From: Chloroflexota bacterium
GTDB taxonomy: Bacteria > Chloroflexota > Anaerolineae > B4-G1 > SLSP01
Reading direction: 5' to 3'
Length of the DNA: 59,497 bases
Assembly (NCBI GenBank): GCA_029555965.1
Contig: JAKQHY010000199.1
Span: 1-59,497, forward strand
In this document: positions 41,266 to 50,509 of the stretch, one piece after another
How positions within the stretch are numbered: position 1 is the stretch's first letter
How the letters are laid out: the number at the start of each line of letters is the position of its first letter
Made by a program: the position numbers and the translations under genes
Notes under the pieces: model-generated
The model's database searches: none
Seen by the model: the letters and a program-made list of their open reading frames with translations, nothing else
What the model was told of the DNA's origin: nothing

Positions 41266-42993
41266 ATGAAAATCCAGTTACTCTTCCCCCCGCATTGGAA
41301 TCCGGTGATGCCGCACCTGGCCCTGCCCACGCTGACCGCCTATTTGCGTGCGCAAGGACTCGAAGTTGCGCAACGCGACTTGAATGTAGAAGTCTTTGAC
41401 GCCGTCTTGACCCGCGACTATGTGACTAGGGCGGTCGAGCGACTGCGGCGGATGAAACATCACCCGGCGCCGCGCACGATGCTTGAAAGCGCGTTGGCCG
41501 ATGGGCCGCAACTGGCGGCGCAGGTGGAGACCGCCAAGACCGTGTTTCGCAGCCCGGCCTTCTTCGCCGGCCCAACGAGCCTGCCCGCCTTTCTTACTCT
41601 CATCCAGAGTTTGCAGGTTGCGTCGCTGCCGTTCTATCCGGCAGCGCTGGAACTCACACGCTACGTTCCCCACGCGCCGGAAGATAGCCGTCAATCCCTC
41701 ATGGTGGCAGCCCGCGACCCTCAACACAATTTGTTCCTCGATATTTTCCGGCGGGGCGTGTTAGCCGACCTCAAAGCCGCGCCGCCCGACATCGTCGCCA
41801 TCTCCGTTCCCACCTTGAGTCAGATGCTCGCGGCGGTGACGCTGGCGCACCTGATCAAGGTCGCGCGCCTGCCCTGCCACGTGACGCTGGGCGGCCCTCA
41901 CATCTCGATGCTGCGCGAGCAACTTCCCCGCACGCCGGAACTGTTCGACTGGATAGACAGCGCCATCGTTTTCGGCGGCGAAGTCCCCCTGACGCGCCTG
42001 GTAGAAACTCTGGCGGCCCACGGCGACCTTTCCCAGGTTCCGAACCTGATTTACCGGGATGGCCGGACTGTGAAGAGTACGCCCGTGGAGAACGCCCCCT
42101 ATCCCAACCTGCTGCCCGATTTTGCGGGGCTGCCGCTCGACCGCTACCTGACGCCCACACCCGTGCTGCCGCTGTTGAGCACGCACGGCTGCTATCATGG
42201 GAAATGCGGCTTCTGCAACGTGGGCTACGGCGGCCCCCAGACCTTCTGCCAGATTGACGCCGAGCAGGTGGTCGGACACATGCTGACGCTGCGAGAAAAA
42301 TACGGGGCGCGCCACATCTTCTTCGCCGACGAAGCCTTTACCCCGCACAACCTCAATATCATGGCGACGAAGCTGGCGGATTTAGGTGCGCCGATCCATT
42401 GGTGCGGCTGTGCGCGCTTCGATCATGGACTGACCCCCGACTTGCTGGCGCAGATGGCGGCGGGAGGCTGCCGAATGTTACTCTTCGGCCTGGAGACCGC
42501 CGCCGAACCGACGATCCGGCGGATGGTCAAGGGGACGCAGCCAGAAGAAATGAGCCGCATTTTGCGCCAGAGCGCGGCGGCCGGCATCTGGAATCACGCC
42601 TTCTTCTTCTTTGGTTTCCCCGGCGAGATGCTGGCGGACGCCCAGGAGACAGTCAACTTCGTCTACGCACACCAGGATGCGATTCACTCAGCGTCGCCGG
42701 GCGCGTTCCTGTTGGAACGCTACGCCCCGGCGCACCGCGAGCCGGCGAAGTACAACATCCGTCACATTCACACAGACCCGGTGCGCGATCTGGCGATTTA
42801 CTTCGACTACGAAGCCGCGTCCGGCATAGACGCCGAGCTGGCCGAGACCATCGCCGAACGACTGTTGGCGGCGCTTCCATACAAGCAGTGGGGTCAGTTC
42901 TACTCCAATGATATATGGCGTTTTTTGTACGCCAGCGACTTGCGGGAGCGTGGGAAAGTGCTACCCTTGTGGCTGGAGTCTGAAACATCCTGA
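41266..42993 (+). CDS. B12-binding-domain radical SAM protein
   Basis: 575 aa from ATG 41266; upstream in-frame TTG/ATG codons lie in the terminator hairpin. The N-terminal cobalamin-binding-like part (about 1-265) includes LTAYLRAQGLEVAQRDLNVE and HVTLGGPHISMLR. The radical SAM core (about 295-500) has the cluster motif STHGCYHGKCGFC, where the cysteines are spaced C-x4-C-x2-C instead of the standard C-x3-C-x2-C. Core landmarks are IFFADEAFTPHNLN, LLFGLETAAEPTIRRM and FFGFPGEM. No substrate is evident. Relatives methylate unreactive carbons or mature peptides, but no precursor peptide is seen nearby. It stands between the Opp operon and a small membrane protein gene. Confidence 0.85.
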   Translation: MKIQLLFPPHWNPVMPHLALPTLTAYLRAQGLEVAQRDLNVEVFDAVLTRDYVTRAVERLRRMKHHPAPRTMLESALADGPQLAAQVETAKTVFRSPAFFAGPTSLPAFLTLIQSLQVASLPFYPAALELTRYVPHAPEDSRQSLMVAARDPQHNLFLDIFRRGVLADLKAAPPDIVAISVPTLSQMLAAVTLAHLIKVARLPCHVTLGGPHISMLREQLPRTPELFDWIDSAIVFGGEVPLTRLVETLAAHGDLSQVPNLIYRDGRTVKSTPVENAPYPNLLPDFAGLPLDRYLTPTPVLPLLSTHGCYHGKCGFCNVGYGGPQTFCQIDAEQVVGHMLTLREKYGARHIFFADEAFTPHNLNIMATKLADLGAPIHWCGCARFDHGLTPDLLAQMAAGGCRMLLFGLETAAEPTIRRMVKGTQPEEMSRILRQSAAAGIWNHAFFFFGFPGEMLADAQETVNFVYAHQDAIHSASPGAFLLERYAPAHREPAKYNIRHIHTDPVRDLAIYFDYEAASGIDAELAETIAERLLAALPYKQWGQFYSNDIWRFLYASDLRERGKVLPLWLESETS

Positions 42994-43011
42994 AAAACAG
43001 AGTCAAAAAAA

Positions 43012-43461
43012 ATGGAAAAGAAACGTTGGTATCACTACATTCCGTCTTACGTGTTATGGGTTTTGCTCGCTTTGTTAGGGGCTTGGCTGGCTCTCCTCGC
43101 GCAGCAAGCGTTGATGGGCCTGTTGGCGCAGTATTACGTGGGGGATCAGATCACGCGCGCCTGGCGTGTGCGCTTCTATGACAAGGTGTACGCGCTGGTT
43201 GTCGGGTTGACCTGGCTGGTTATCACGGTTGTGACTGAGGAATACTTCCGTATGGGGGTGGCGCGCAACGAGCTGCTGCGCCGCTTTGCTCGCGTCGCCT
43301 GGCCGGAGGTGGCGCTGCTGTTTGTGGCCGACCTGACGTTATTTTGGCTGCGAGGCGGCTACGGCTGGCTACGCTGGCTCATCATTGCCGCTGAGGCGCT
43401 GCTCAGTGTAGGACTGTGGTTCATAGGTCGCACTTCCCGTAAAACGCCAGTCGTTGGATGA
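43012..43461 (+). CDS. Small polytopic membrane protein of unknown function
   Basis: 149 aa with four probable membrane spans (about 10-35, 57-73, 92-107, 115-135), short loops and a basic end (GRTSRKTPVVG). The start has only an A-rich leader, 18 bases after the radical SAM stop, so it may be translated as part of that unit. I do not recognise a family. Reading-frame quality is good (hydrophobic spans flanked by Arg/Lys). Confidence 0.7.
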   Translation: MEKKRWYHYIPSYVLWVLLALLGAWLALLAQQALMGLLAQYYVGDQITRAWRVRFYDKVYALVVGLTWLVITVVTEEYFRMGVARNELLRRFARVAWPEVALLFVADLTLFWLRGGYGWLRWLIIAAEALLSVGLWFIGRTSRKTPVVG

Positions 43462-43523
43462 AAATGACTACGAGACTATTCGACTCATGACTACAAAACT
43501 ATTTTGAGGGAGAACTCTATCTA

Positions 43524-46112
43524 ATGTCTGACCTATCTTATGTGCGTTATGCGTTATCCGCCGACGGTTTTATCCACAACTGGCTGATCGCCGGCCCGCA
43601 AGCCATCCTGGTGGCTGACCTGGAAAAATTCACTGGCGAGGATTTCCGCCTGGACATTGCCCGCGCGTACACCATGCCGGAATCCGGCATCACCGGCCAG
43701 CCCGTCGAACCCGGCCCCTTGACCGACGGCAAATTCCAGCTTGGCGATTACGAAGGCCAGTGGCGCTACGTCCGTTGTGTGGAAGACCACCTGGTTGACC
43801 TGAGCACCTTCCACCACCTCACCCACTACCTGCGCGCGTGGGCCTACGCCGAAGTTGAAAGCTCCGCCGAGACCGACGCCACCCTGACGCTCACCACCAA
43901 CGGCCCGGCGGACGTGTGGCTCAACGACGCCCACATCCACCGTCAGGAACACTTCGCCCGCCGCCACCCGCTCAGCGTCCCCTTTGCCGCCCACCTCGGC
44001 GTCGGACGCAACCGCCTTCTGGTGCGCATCGAGAACGTCGCCGCCCGCGACTGCATCTACGTCATGGCGTTACGAATTACGGATTACGAATTACGCAATA
44101 CACCCTATGCAGTTCTCATCCCCACCACCATTACCCCTTTAGAACGGCGCAATACGCTGGAGACCGTTTTCGAGGCGGCTTATATTCCCCAGGACGTGTT
44201 CACCCGCGACGAAGAAATCGCCGTGCGGTGGCCGGACAAAGACGATCCCGAAGCCCTACTTTCCGCATCCGCCGATATTACGGCGCGGTTGCAGACGCCC
44301 GCCGGCAAAATCTACGCTGAGGTGCAGCGGGTCGGAACTCCCGGCAGCCATGCCCCCCTGGGATACACTTACCAGTCTCCGACCGGCGCGTATGACTTGC
44401 TTCTGATGCCGCGCGCGGCGGAGTATTACGAAGGCAACATGCGCATCAGCCGGAAATTATGCGCCTGGGGCATGGGCAACCACCGCTATCACACCGTATC
44501 CCACGGCGATTATGAAGCGCGCCGCCGGGAGGCGCTCACCGAGGCCGCGCGGTTAGAATCCAACGTCTTCTCCGAGATCGCCAAGATGGCGATTGGCTGG
44601 TGGTCACGGCTGGAGATGAAGACGCTGCTAGCGACGATTGAAGGCATCAACGTCCGCCGCGATTGCAGCGATTTCTACCTGGTCGGTCTCCTGGGGATGC
44701 TGTACCGTTTCGGCGATAATCCGCAGTTCCCGGCGGACTTGCGCCAGCCGCTTGAGGACTGCATCCTCAACTTCAAGTACTGGCACGATGAGCCGGGCGC
44801 GGACGCGATGTGGTACTGGTCCGAAAACCACCAAATCCTCTTCCACGCCTGCGAAATCCTGGCCGGGCAGCTTTATCCCGACCGCGTCTTCACCAACAAC
44901 GGGCAGACTGGACAATGGCATCGGGAGCATGGCGAGCAGTTGGCGCTGGCCTGGCTGTGCGAGCGCGGGATGCGCGGCTTCAGCGAGTGGGATTCCAACT
45001 GTTACTTTGAGGAAGACCTGCTGGCGCTCTCGCATCTGGCGGATCTGGCGGAAACGGACGCCGTGTGGGAACTGGCGTCGGTGTTGATTGACAAAATCCT
45101 CTTCACCATCGCCGTGAACTCCTACAAAGGCGTGTTCGGCTCGACGCATGGGCGCACCTACGCCCCGCATATCCTCGGCGGTTACATGGAATCTACCGCC
45201 GGCATCACCAACCTGCTGTGGGGGCAGGGCATTTTCAACCAGGCCATCCTGGGGACGGTGAGCATGGCCTGTATGGAAAACTACGAGTTGCCCGTTATGC
45301 TCCAGGTCATCGCCGCCGACCTGCCGGAGGAGCTGTGGAGCCGCGAGCATCACGCCCCGGCGGAAGCCGGCGACGGCGTGGACAAAGTGACCTACAAGAC
45401 GCCGGACGGGATGCTGTGTTCCGCGCAGGACTACCATCCCGGCGCGCCGGGCGTCCAGCAGCACGTATGGCAGGCCACGTTAGGGCCAGGCGCGACCGTG
45501 TTCGTCAACCACCCGCCGTGCGCCAGCCTCGACAACGCGCACCGCCCCAACTTCTGGGCCGGCAACGTCACCCTGCCGCGCGTGGCGCAGTGGAAAGACG
45601 TGCTCATCGCCATCCATTCCCTGCCGGAAGACGACTGGCTCGGCTTCACGCACGCCTACTTCCCGACGCACAGTTTCGACGAATACGTGATCCGCGATGG
45701 CTGGGCCTTCGCGCGCAAGGACAAAGGCTATCTGGCGTTGACGGCTTCCCAGGGCTTCCAACTTATCCGCACCGGGCACAGCGCCTACCGCGAGTTGCGC
45801 TCGCTTGGCCTGCACAACATCTGGCTGTGCCACATGGGCCGCGCCGTGATTGACGGCGACTTCACCGCGTTCCAGGAGAAAATCCTCAAGCTGTCCGTAA
45901 CCTTTGACGATCTGAGCGTGCGCCTTATCACCCTCGGCGGCGAGACGCTGACCTTTGGCTGGGAGGGCGACTTCCGCCGCAATAACGAGGTTGTCCCACT
46001 GCATGGTTTCAAGCACTACGACAACCCCTACTGCGTCGCCGACTTCCCCGCGTCGCAGATGGACATCGAATATGGCGGGGTGACGATGCGGCTGAAGTTT
46101 GCGGAGGAATAG
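43524..46112 (+). CDS. Large cytoplasmic protein, toroid plus beta-sandwich, carbohydrate-enzyme-like
   Basis: 862 aa, AGGGAGA upstream, no signal peptide. The N-terminal third looks like a jelly-roll sugar-binding domain (LTLTTNGPADVWLNDAHIHR, as in rhamnosidase-type enzymes). The middle (about 340-610) is helical with Trp/His/Glu-rich motifs (MWYWSENHQILFHACEIL; RGFSEWDSNCYFEEDLLALS) like an (alpha/alpha)6 toroid of glycoside hydrolases or polysaccharide lyases. The last third is beta-sandwich-like (YHPGAPGVQQHVWQATLGPG). No exact family is recognised; enzyme class and catalytic residues are not assigned. Its place after the Opp-type importer suggests work on imported oligosaccharides. An in-frame 7-bp repeat tract lies at 44068-44104. 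Confidence 0.8.
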   Translation: MSDLSYVRYALSADGFIHNWLIAGPQAILVADLEKFTGEDFRLDIARAYTMPESGITGQPVEPGPLTDGKFQLGDYEGQWRYVRCVEDHLVDLSTFHHLTHYLRAWAYAEVESSAETDATLTLTTNGPADVWLNDAHIHRQEHFARRHPLSVPFAAHLGVGRNRLLVRIENVAARDCIYVMALRITDYELRNTPYAVLIPTTITPLERRNTLETVFEAAYIPQDVFTRDEEIAVRWPDKDDPEALLSASADITARLQTPAGKIYAEVQRVGTPGSHAPLGYTYQSPTGAYDLLLMPRAAEYYEGNMRISRKLCAWGMGNHRYHTVSHGDYEARRREALTEAARLESNVFSEIAKMAIGWWSRLEMKTLLATIEGINVRRDCSDFYLVGLLGMLYRFGDNPQFPADLRQPLEDCILNFKYWHDEPGADAMWYWSENHQILFHACEILAGQLYPDRVFTNNGQTGQWHREHGEQLALAWLCERGMRGFSEWDSNCYFEEDLLALSHLADLAETDAVWELASVLIDKILFTIAVNSYKGVFGSTHGRTYAPHILGGYMESTAGITNLLWGQGIFNQAILGTVSMACMENYELPVMLQVIAADLPEELWSREHHAPAEAGDGVDKVTYKTPDGMLCSAQDYHPGAPGVQQHVWQATLGPGATVFVNHPPCASLDNAHRPNFWAGNVTLPRVAQWKDVLIAIHSLPEDDWLGFTHAYFPTHSFDEYVIRDGWAFARKDKGYLALTASQGFQLIRTGHSAYRELRSLGLHNIWLCHMGRAVIDGDFTAFQEKILKLSVTFDDLSVRLITLGGETLTFGWEGDFRRNNEVVPLHGFKHYDNPYCVADFPASQMDIEYGGVTMRLKFAEE
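44068..44104 (+). repeat. In-frame 7-bp tandem repeat inside the 862-aa gene
   Basis: TACGAAT / TACGGAT / TACGAAT / TACGCAA / TACACCC units run through the coding sequence and encode LRITDYELRNTPYAV, a probable loop between the jelly roll and the following region. The same units occur in the non-coding tract at 55740-55774. Confidence 0.7.
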
Positions 46113-46179
46113 CTTGACTATTGGGAAGTATGGATAGAATTTGACCAGTGTAGGTTTATATCCAGTATGAGGGATAGCA

Positions 46180-47172
46180 TTGAGCGATATCACAGCAACT
46201 CCACTGATTCCCACTGATTCCAAAGCGGCCCATAGCGGAGTGCGCCCGGTGGACCCTACTTATGATGCGTCCGCTGTCGTGAACTTGATTGACATTGGCT
46301 TTGGAGAGGAGTTGGACCCGCAGGGAAGAAAAATGCTGCGGCAGATGCAGCAAGCCGTGCGTTGGAGTCGCTGGGCGCCCTGGTTCTTCGGCCCCGTCCT
46401 GGATGCTCACGGGTTCGTGTATGTGTGGAAGGGCCGCGTGGTAGGCAACCTGTCACTCCGTCAGGCGCTACCTTACAGCAGCCGGGGTTGCCTGGTGGGA
46501 AATGTCGTGGTCCATTCCGACTATCGCGGGCGAGGTTTGGGGCGGGCGTTGGTCGAGGCGGCCATGGAAGCGGCGCGCGCGCAGTCCGCGCGTTGGATTG
46601 GTCTGGAGGTGCGGGCGGATAACGCCGTCGCCTGCCACTTATATGAACAGCTAGGGTTTACGCCGGTGGGCCAGACGCAGCACCTTTTGCGCCCAGAGGG
46701 GCTGGTCTGGCCGAACTATGCCCTGCCGCGCTATCCCTGGCGGGTGAGCCGCCCCGCAGACAGCGCCTTGTGGTGTATGTTGGCCGAGCAGGTTTATTCA
46801 CCGCGACAGAAAGCCGCCCTGGAGATTCGGCCAAGTTTATATAAATTTGGCGGCTGGGATCAAGGGCTTGATGCCTGGCTGCGTGGTCAGCGGGAGCGCG
46901 CCTGGATTTATGATCCAACCAAGGCGCGATTAGCGTTGCACGTCAAAACAGAATTGTGGCACCGTTATCATGTCTGGGACATATTGACCCATCCAGAAAG
47001 CACGGACTCTGATGTGCAGGAATTGGTGGCGCAGGCGCTTCAGACGATGCATCGTTTTCAGCCGTGGCCGGTCGTTGCCCTCGTGGCGGGGCAATCCCCT
47101 GTGGTCCCGGCGCTGCGCGCAATTGGCTTCGCGCCGCACCGGACGTTGGTGCAGATGGTAGCGGACCTGTAA
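46180..47172 (+). CDS. GNAT-family N-acetyltransferase
   Basis: 330 aa, TTG start at 46180 with GAGGGA 5 bases upstream; no better start follows soon. The acetyl-CoA-binding GNAT core lies at about 60-175, with motif A VVHSDYRGRGLGRALVEAAM (Q/RxxGxG/A present as RGRGLG) and motif B DNAVACHLYEQLGFTPVGQT. The remaining 150 residues resemble a second, degenerate GNAT fold (LRAIGFAPHRTLVQMV near the end). Substrate unknown. It converges on the RNA methyltransferase gene with 17 bases between stops. Confidence 0.85.
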   Translation: MSDITATPLIPTDSKAAHSGVRPVDPTYDASAVVNLIDIGFGEELDPQGRKMLRQMQQAVRWSRWAPWFFGPVLDAHGFVYVWKGRVVGNLSLRQALPYSSRGCLVGNVVVHSDYRGRGLGRALVEAAMEAARAQSARWIGLEVRADNAVACHLYEQLGFTPVGQTQHLLRPEGLVWPNYALPRYPWRVSRPADSALWCMLAEQVYSPRQKAALEIRPSLYKFGGWDQGLDAWLRGQRERAWIYDPTKARLALHVKTELWHRYHVWDILTHPESTDSDVQELVAQALQTMHRFQPWPVVALVAGQSPVVPALRAIGFAPHRTLVQMVADL

Positions 47173-47189
47173 GATCTCTTGGAGCAATG

Positions 47190-47954
47190 CTATGAAATGT
47201 GCTGTCGTTGGCGCAGCCCTTCATAAAGCGCCACGGACCCTGCCACAGCCGCGTTAAGCGAAGCGATTTGCCCCTGCATGGGGAGCGCGAGCAACCAATC
47301 GCAGCGCTCGCGCACCAATCTTCGCAGGCCGCTGCCCTCATTGCCGACAACGAGTCCCAACGGCACAGTCATGTCCAGTGTGGTGTAGCACTGAGCTTCC
47401 GCGCTGCCCTCAAGCCCGGCAAACCAAATCCCCGCTTCTTGTAAGTCCGCCATTTCTCGCGCCAGGTTGGTGACCTGGGCAATGCGTAAGTGTTCGGTGG
47501 CGCCCGAGGCCGTGTTGACCGCGTCCGGTGTGACGCCGGCGGCGCGCCGTTCCTGGAGCAAGACGCCGTGGACCCCGACAGCTTCGGCGGTGCGGAGCAG
47601 GCTGCCGAGGTTGCGAACATCCTGGATCAGGTCCAGGACAAGGAGCCAGGGCGTTTCCCCACGGCTGCGCGCGGCGGCGAGCATGGCTTCTGGTGTGGTG
47701 TAGGGGTAGGGAGTCGCTTCCAGCACGATTCCCTGATGTTCTTCCGTTTGCGCCAGGCGCGTCAATTCTTCACGGGGTGCGCTGACGATGGGAACGTGGC
47801 GCTGGTGGGCCGCGGCTACGATTTCATCCACGAGCGGCGCCGGATCGAGTCGGGCCGCCATCAACAAACGCGACGGGCGGCGTCGCCCGGCGATGAGGAT
47901 TTCCCGCACGGCTTGCCGCCCGTAGAGCATTTCTCGGGGGGATTCCCGATTCAT
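47190..47954 (-). CDS. rlmB: 23S rRNA 2'-O-methyltransferase, TrmH/SpoU family (RlmB-like)
   Basis: 254 aa. N-terminal L30e-like substrate-binding domain (YGRQAVREILIAGRRRPSRL, about 11-30). The SPOUT knot motifs are LVLDLIQDVRNLGSLLRTAE (motif 1), GLVVGNEGSGLRRLV (motif 2) and MQGQIASLNAAVAGSVALYE (motif 3). It methylates a ribose in 23S rRNA (Gm2251 in E. coli) using S-adenosylmethionine; exact target not provable here. It overlaps the cysS stop by 4 bases (ATGA), a common pairing in bacteria. Confidence 0.92.
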   Translation of the reverse strand: MNRESPREMLYGRQAVREILIAGRRRPSRLLMAARLDPAPLVDEIVAAAHQRHVPIVSAPREELTRLAQTEEHQGIVLEATPYPYTTPEAMLAAARSRGETPWLLVLDLIQDVRNLGSLLRTAEAVGVHGVLLQERRAAGVTPDAVNTASGATEHLRIAQVTNLAREMADLQEAGIWFAGLEGSAEAQCYTTLDMTVPLGLVVGNEGSGLRRLVRERCDWLLALPMQGQIASLNAAVAGSVALYEGLRQRQHIS

Positions 47955-49396
47955 TTCAGATACCAGACACTCCCGGTCGCGCTGTCTTCCACCACAATGC
48001 CGATTTCACTCAGCCGGTTGCGGATGATGTCGGCCTTGGCCCAATCGCGCGCGTTGCGGTAATCCTGCCGCAGCTCCAGCAGCAAATCCAACAAGCGTTC
48101 GTTGTCGCTGTCTTTCATCTGCCCCAACAGGCTGCGCGGTAAGACGCCCAACACGTCGCCGGCCAGTTCGTTGAAAATGCGCTCCATGGCTGCATACGTG
48201 CCCATGCTGACGTTTTCGTTTTCATCCAGATACCGGTTGACCTCTTTGACGAACTCAAACAGGGTCGCCAGCGCCTGGGCGGTGTTGAAATCGTCGTTCA
48301 TCGCCGTCAGGAAGTCCTGGCGATAATCGTCCAGCGTGACAACCTGGGAGAGGATGGCGGTGCCGGCGGGCACGGCGGTATGCATCCGACGGCGTAATTT
48401 ATTGACAGTGTTGCACAAGCGTACTACGCCGCGTTGCGCGGCCTCCGCGGCGTCGCGGCTGTAATCCACCGGGCTGCGATAGTGGCTGCTGAGCAGGAAG
48501 TAGCGAATGGCTTCCGGCGAATAGAGTTTCAGAGCATCCTTGATGGTCAGAAAGTTGCCCAGGCTTTTGCTCATTTTGATGCCGTTGACGGTGAGCGAAC
48601 CGACCAGCATCCAGTAGTTGGCGAACGGCACATTCTGGTGAGCCTCGGCCTGCGCGATTTCGCACTCGTTGTGCGGGAAGATGTTTTCCAGCCCGCCGCC
48701 GTGGATATCGAAGGGCTGCCCCAGGTATTTGGTCGCCATCACCGAACATTCGATGTGCCAACCGGGATAACCCTCACCCCACGGGCTGGGCCAACGCATC
48801 AGGTGTTCCGGCTCGGCCTTTTTCCACAGGGCAAAGTCAACGGGGTCGCGCTTTTCCTCGCGGATATCCACCCGCGCGCCGTCCAGTAGTTCGTCCACCT
48901 TGCGTCGGGAGAGTTTGCCATAGTCGGCGAACTTTGCTACGGAGAAGTAGACGCTGTCGCCGGCCTCGTAGGCGTAGCCCAACTCCACCAAATCCTGGAT
49001 CCAGGTGATGATTTCGGGAATATGGCAGGTGGGGCGCGGCGCGACGTTGGGGCGCAGGACATTCAGGGAATCCATATCATCATTGAAGCTCTGGATGTAC
49101 TTTTCCACCATTTCCATCGGTTCGACGCGCTCGCGGTGCGCGCCCTTGGAAATGCGATCTTCGCCGGAATCCAACAGATGGCCCACGTCGGTGAGGTTAC
49201 GGATGTAACGCACCTTGAATCCCTGCTGTTTGAGGTAGCGAATCACGACATCCATCGCTACGTACGTTTTGGCATGACCCAGGTGCGCGTGATCGTAGAC
49301 TGTTGGCCCGCACACATACATCCCGACTTGTTCGGGAACTAACGGTTTGAAAAGCTCTGTTTTTTGGGTCAGTTGATTATAAATTTTCAGCGGCAT
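47951..49396 (-). CDS. cysS: Cysteinyl-tRNA synthetase
   Basis: 481 aa, normal length. The HIGH motif appears as HLGH within [20 protein letters not shown], whose Cys is a zinc ligand. [10 protein letters not shown] and [11 protein letters not shown] supply the other zinc ligands. KMSKS is intact in [18 protein letters not shown]. The C terminus has the DALR-type helical domain. It charges tRNA-Cys in the cytoplasm. GAGG stands before ATG 49396; 36 bases separate it from the PIN-TRAM gene. No T-box leader seen. Confidence 0.98.
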   Translation of the reverse strand: MPLKIYNQLTQKTELFKPLVPEQVGMYVCGPTVYDHAHLGHAKTYVAMDVVIRYLKQQGFKVRYIRNLTDVGHLLDSGEDRISKGAHRERVEPMEMVEKYIQSFNDDMDSLNVLRPNVAPRPTCHIPEIITWIQDLVELGYAYEAGDSVYFSVAKFADYGKLSRRKVDELLDGARVDIREEKRDPVDFALWKKAEPEHLMRWPSPWGEGYPGWHIECSVMATKYLGQPFDIHGGGLENIFPHNECEIAQAEAHQNVPFANYWMLVGSLTVNGIKMSKSLGNFLTIKDALKLYSPEAIRYFLLSSHYRSPVDYSRDAAEAAQRGVVRLCNTVNKLRRRMHTAVPAGTAILSQVVTLDDYRQDFLTAMNDDFNTAQALATLFEFVKEVNRYLDENENVSMGTYAAMERIFNELAGDVLGVLPRSLLGQMKDSDNERLLDLLLELRQDYRNARDWAKADIIRNRLSEIGIVVEDSATGSVWYLK

Positions 49397-49432
49397 TCTC
49401 TACCTCTCTAAAGGATGGTCATAAAAACGCAA

Positions 49433-50509
49433 TCACGCCGAGGGGCTGTCGGGGCGGGCGAAAATCATGCGGCCGGCAGCCGTTTGCAACACTTTGCTCA
49501 CCGTAACCTCAATGGTATTGCCCATAAAGGCCACACCATCTTCGACGACCACCATGGTGCCGTCGTCCAGGTAGCCCACGCCCTGATCGTGTTCTTTGCC
49601 TTCTTGCAATACGTGGATGGTGAAGTTTTCACCGGGCAGCAGCACGGTTTTGACGGCGTTCGCCAGTTCGTTGACGTTGAGCACTTTGACGGCTTGCAAT
49701 TCGGCTACCCGGTTCAGGTTATAATCATTGGTCAGAATGGACGCGCCCAACTCTTTTGCCAGCCCGATCAACTTGTCGTCCACTTCTCGGATGTTGGGCA
49801 TATCGGCATCCGTGAGACGCACGGGCACCGGCGACTCTTCCTGCAACTGGCGCAAGATTTCGAGTCCGCGTCGGCCCCGATTGCGCCGTAGTGCATCCGC
49901 CGAATCGGCCACGTGCTGCAATTCGTTCAGGACGAACAGCGGCACGATGAGTTCCCCCTGGATAAAGCCGGTGCGGCATATATCGGCGATGCGGCCGTCA
50001 ATGATGACGCTGGTGTCCAGCAAGACGGACTGTGTGTGGTTTTCGGCAGCAGTCGGAGTGACGGGTTCGGGGCTGTCTTTCGTGAACCACCGTCCGCGGA
50101 GTCCCTGGAACAGGTCTGGGCGGATAAGGGAGATCATCAGGCCGGCGTAACCAAAAACGGCGGCAGCCACAAAAGGCAAAATCTGTCCCGCCGGATCCGG
50201 CAACAGCGACAACGGATACGCTGCGATGGCGCCCAGCGCCAGCCCCAAAAACAGGCCAATAGTGGATGAGACGATGGTGTGCGCCGGCACCTGCTGGATG
50301 TTGCGGCGCAATTTTTGAACGGGATTAAGAGTCAATGAAGGGGTGACAAAGAACCCCAAAACTGCTCCTAAGAGGCCGCAAAAGACGGTGATATAAATTT
50401 GAACCGATTCCGGGATGATGGGGATGCGGACGATTTGAGCGCCGACCGCCACCCCAATGGAACCCAATACCAAAACGCCCATGACGCGCAGAATGAATGC
50501 CAGTTGCAT
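49433..50509 (-). CDS. PIN-TRAM domain membrane protein (YacL-like)
   Basis: 358 aa. Four N-terminal membrane spans (about 1-115) are followed by a PIN nuclease-like domain (LDTSVIIDGRIADICRTGFI near 168; LTNDYNLNRVAELQ near 265) with the conserved acidic residues, and a C-terminal TRAM domain (HVLQEGKEHDQGVGYLDDGT). This is the YacL family, common in Gram-positive bacteria and Chloroflexota. Membrane-bound RNase activity is expected but not well characterised. AGGGAGA precedes ATG 50509. First gene of the PIN-TRAM / cysS / rlmB unit. Confidence 0.92.
   Translation of the reverse strand: MQLAFILRVMGVLVLGSIGVAVGAQIVRIPIIPESVQIYITVFCGLLGAVLGFFVTPSLTLNPVQKLRRNIQQVPAHTIVSSTIGLFLGLALGAIAAYPLSLLPDPAGQILPFVAAAVFGYAGLMISLIRPDLFQGLRGRWFTKDSPEPVTPTAAENHTQSVLLDTSVIIDGRIADICRTGFIQGELIVPLFVLNELQHVADSADALRRNRGRRGLEILRQLQEESPVPVRLTDADMPNIREVDDKLIGLAKELGASILTNDYNLNRVAELQAVKVLNVNELANAVKTVLLPGENFTIHVLQEGKEHDQGVGYLDDGTMVVVEDGVAFMGNTIEVTVSKVLQTAAGRMIFARPDSPSA

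Noticed and set aside
49397..49432. T-box or other leader upstream of cysS
   Set aside because: Only 36 bases separate cysS from the PIN-TRAM gene, too short for a T-box, and no such motif is seen.
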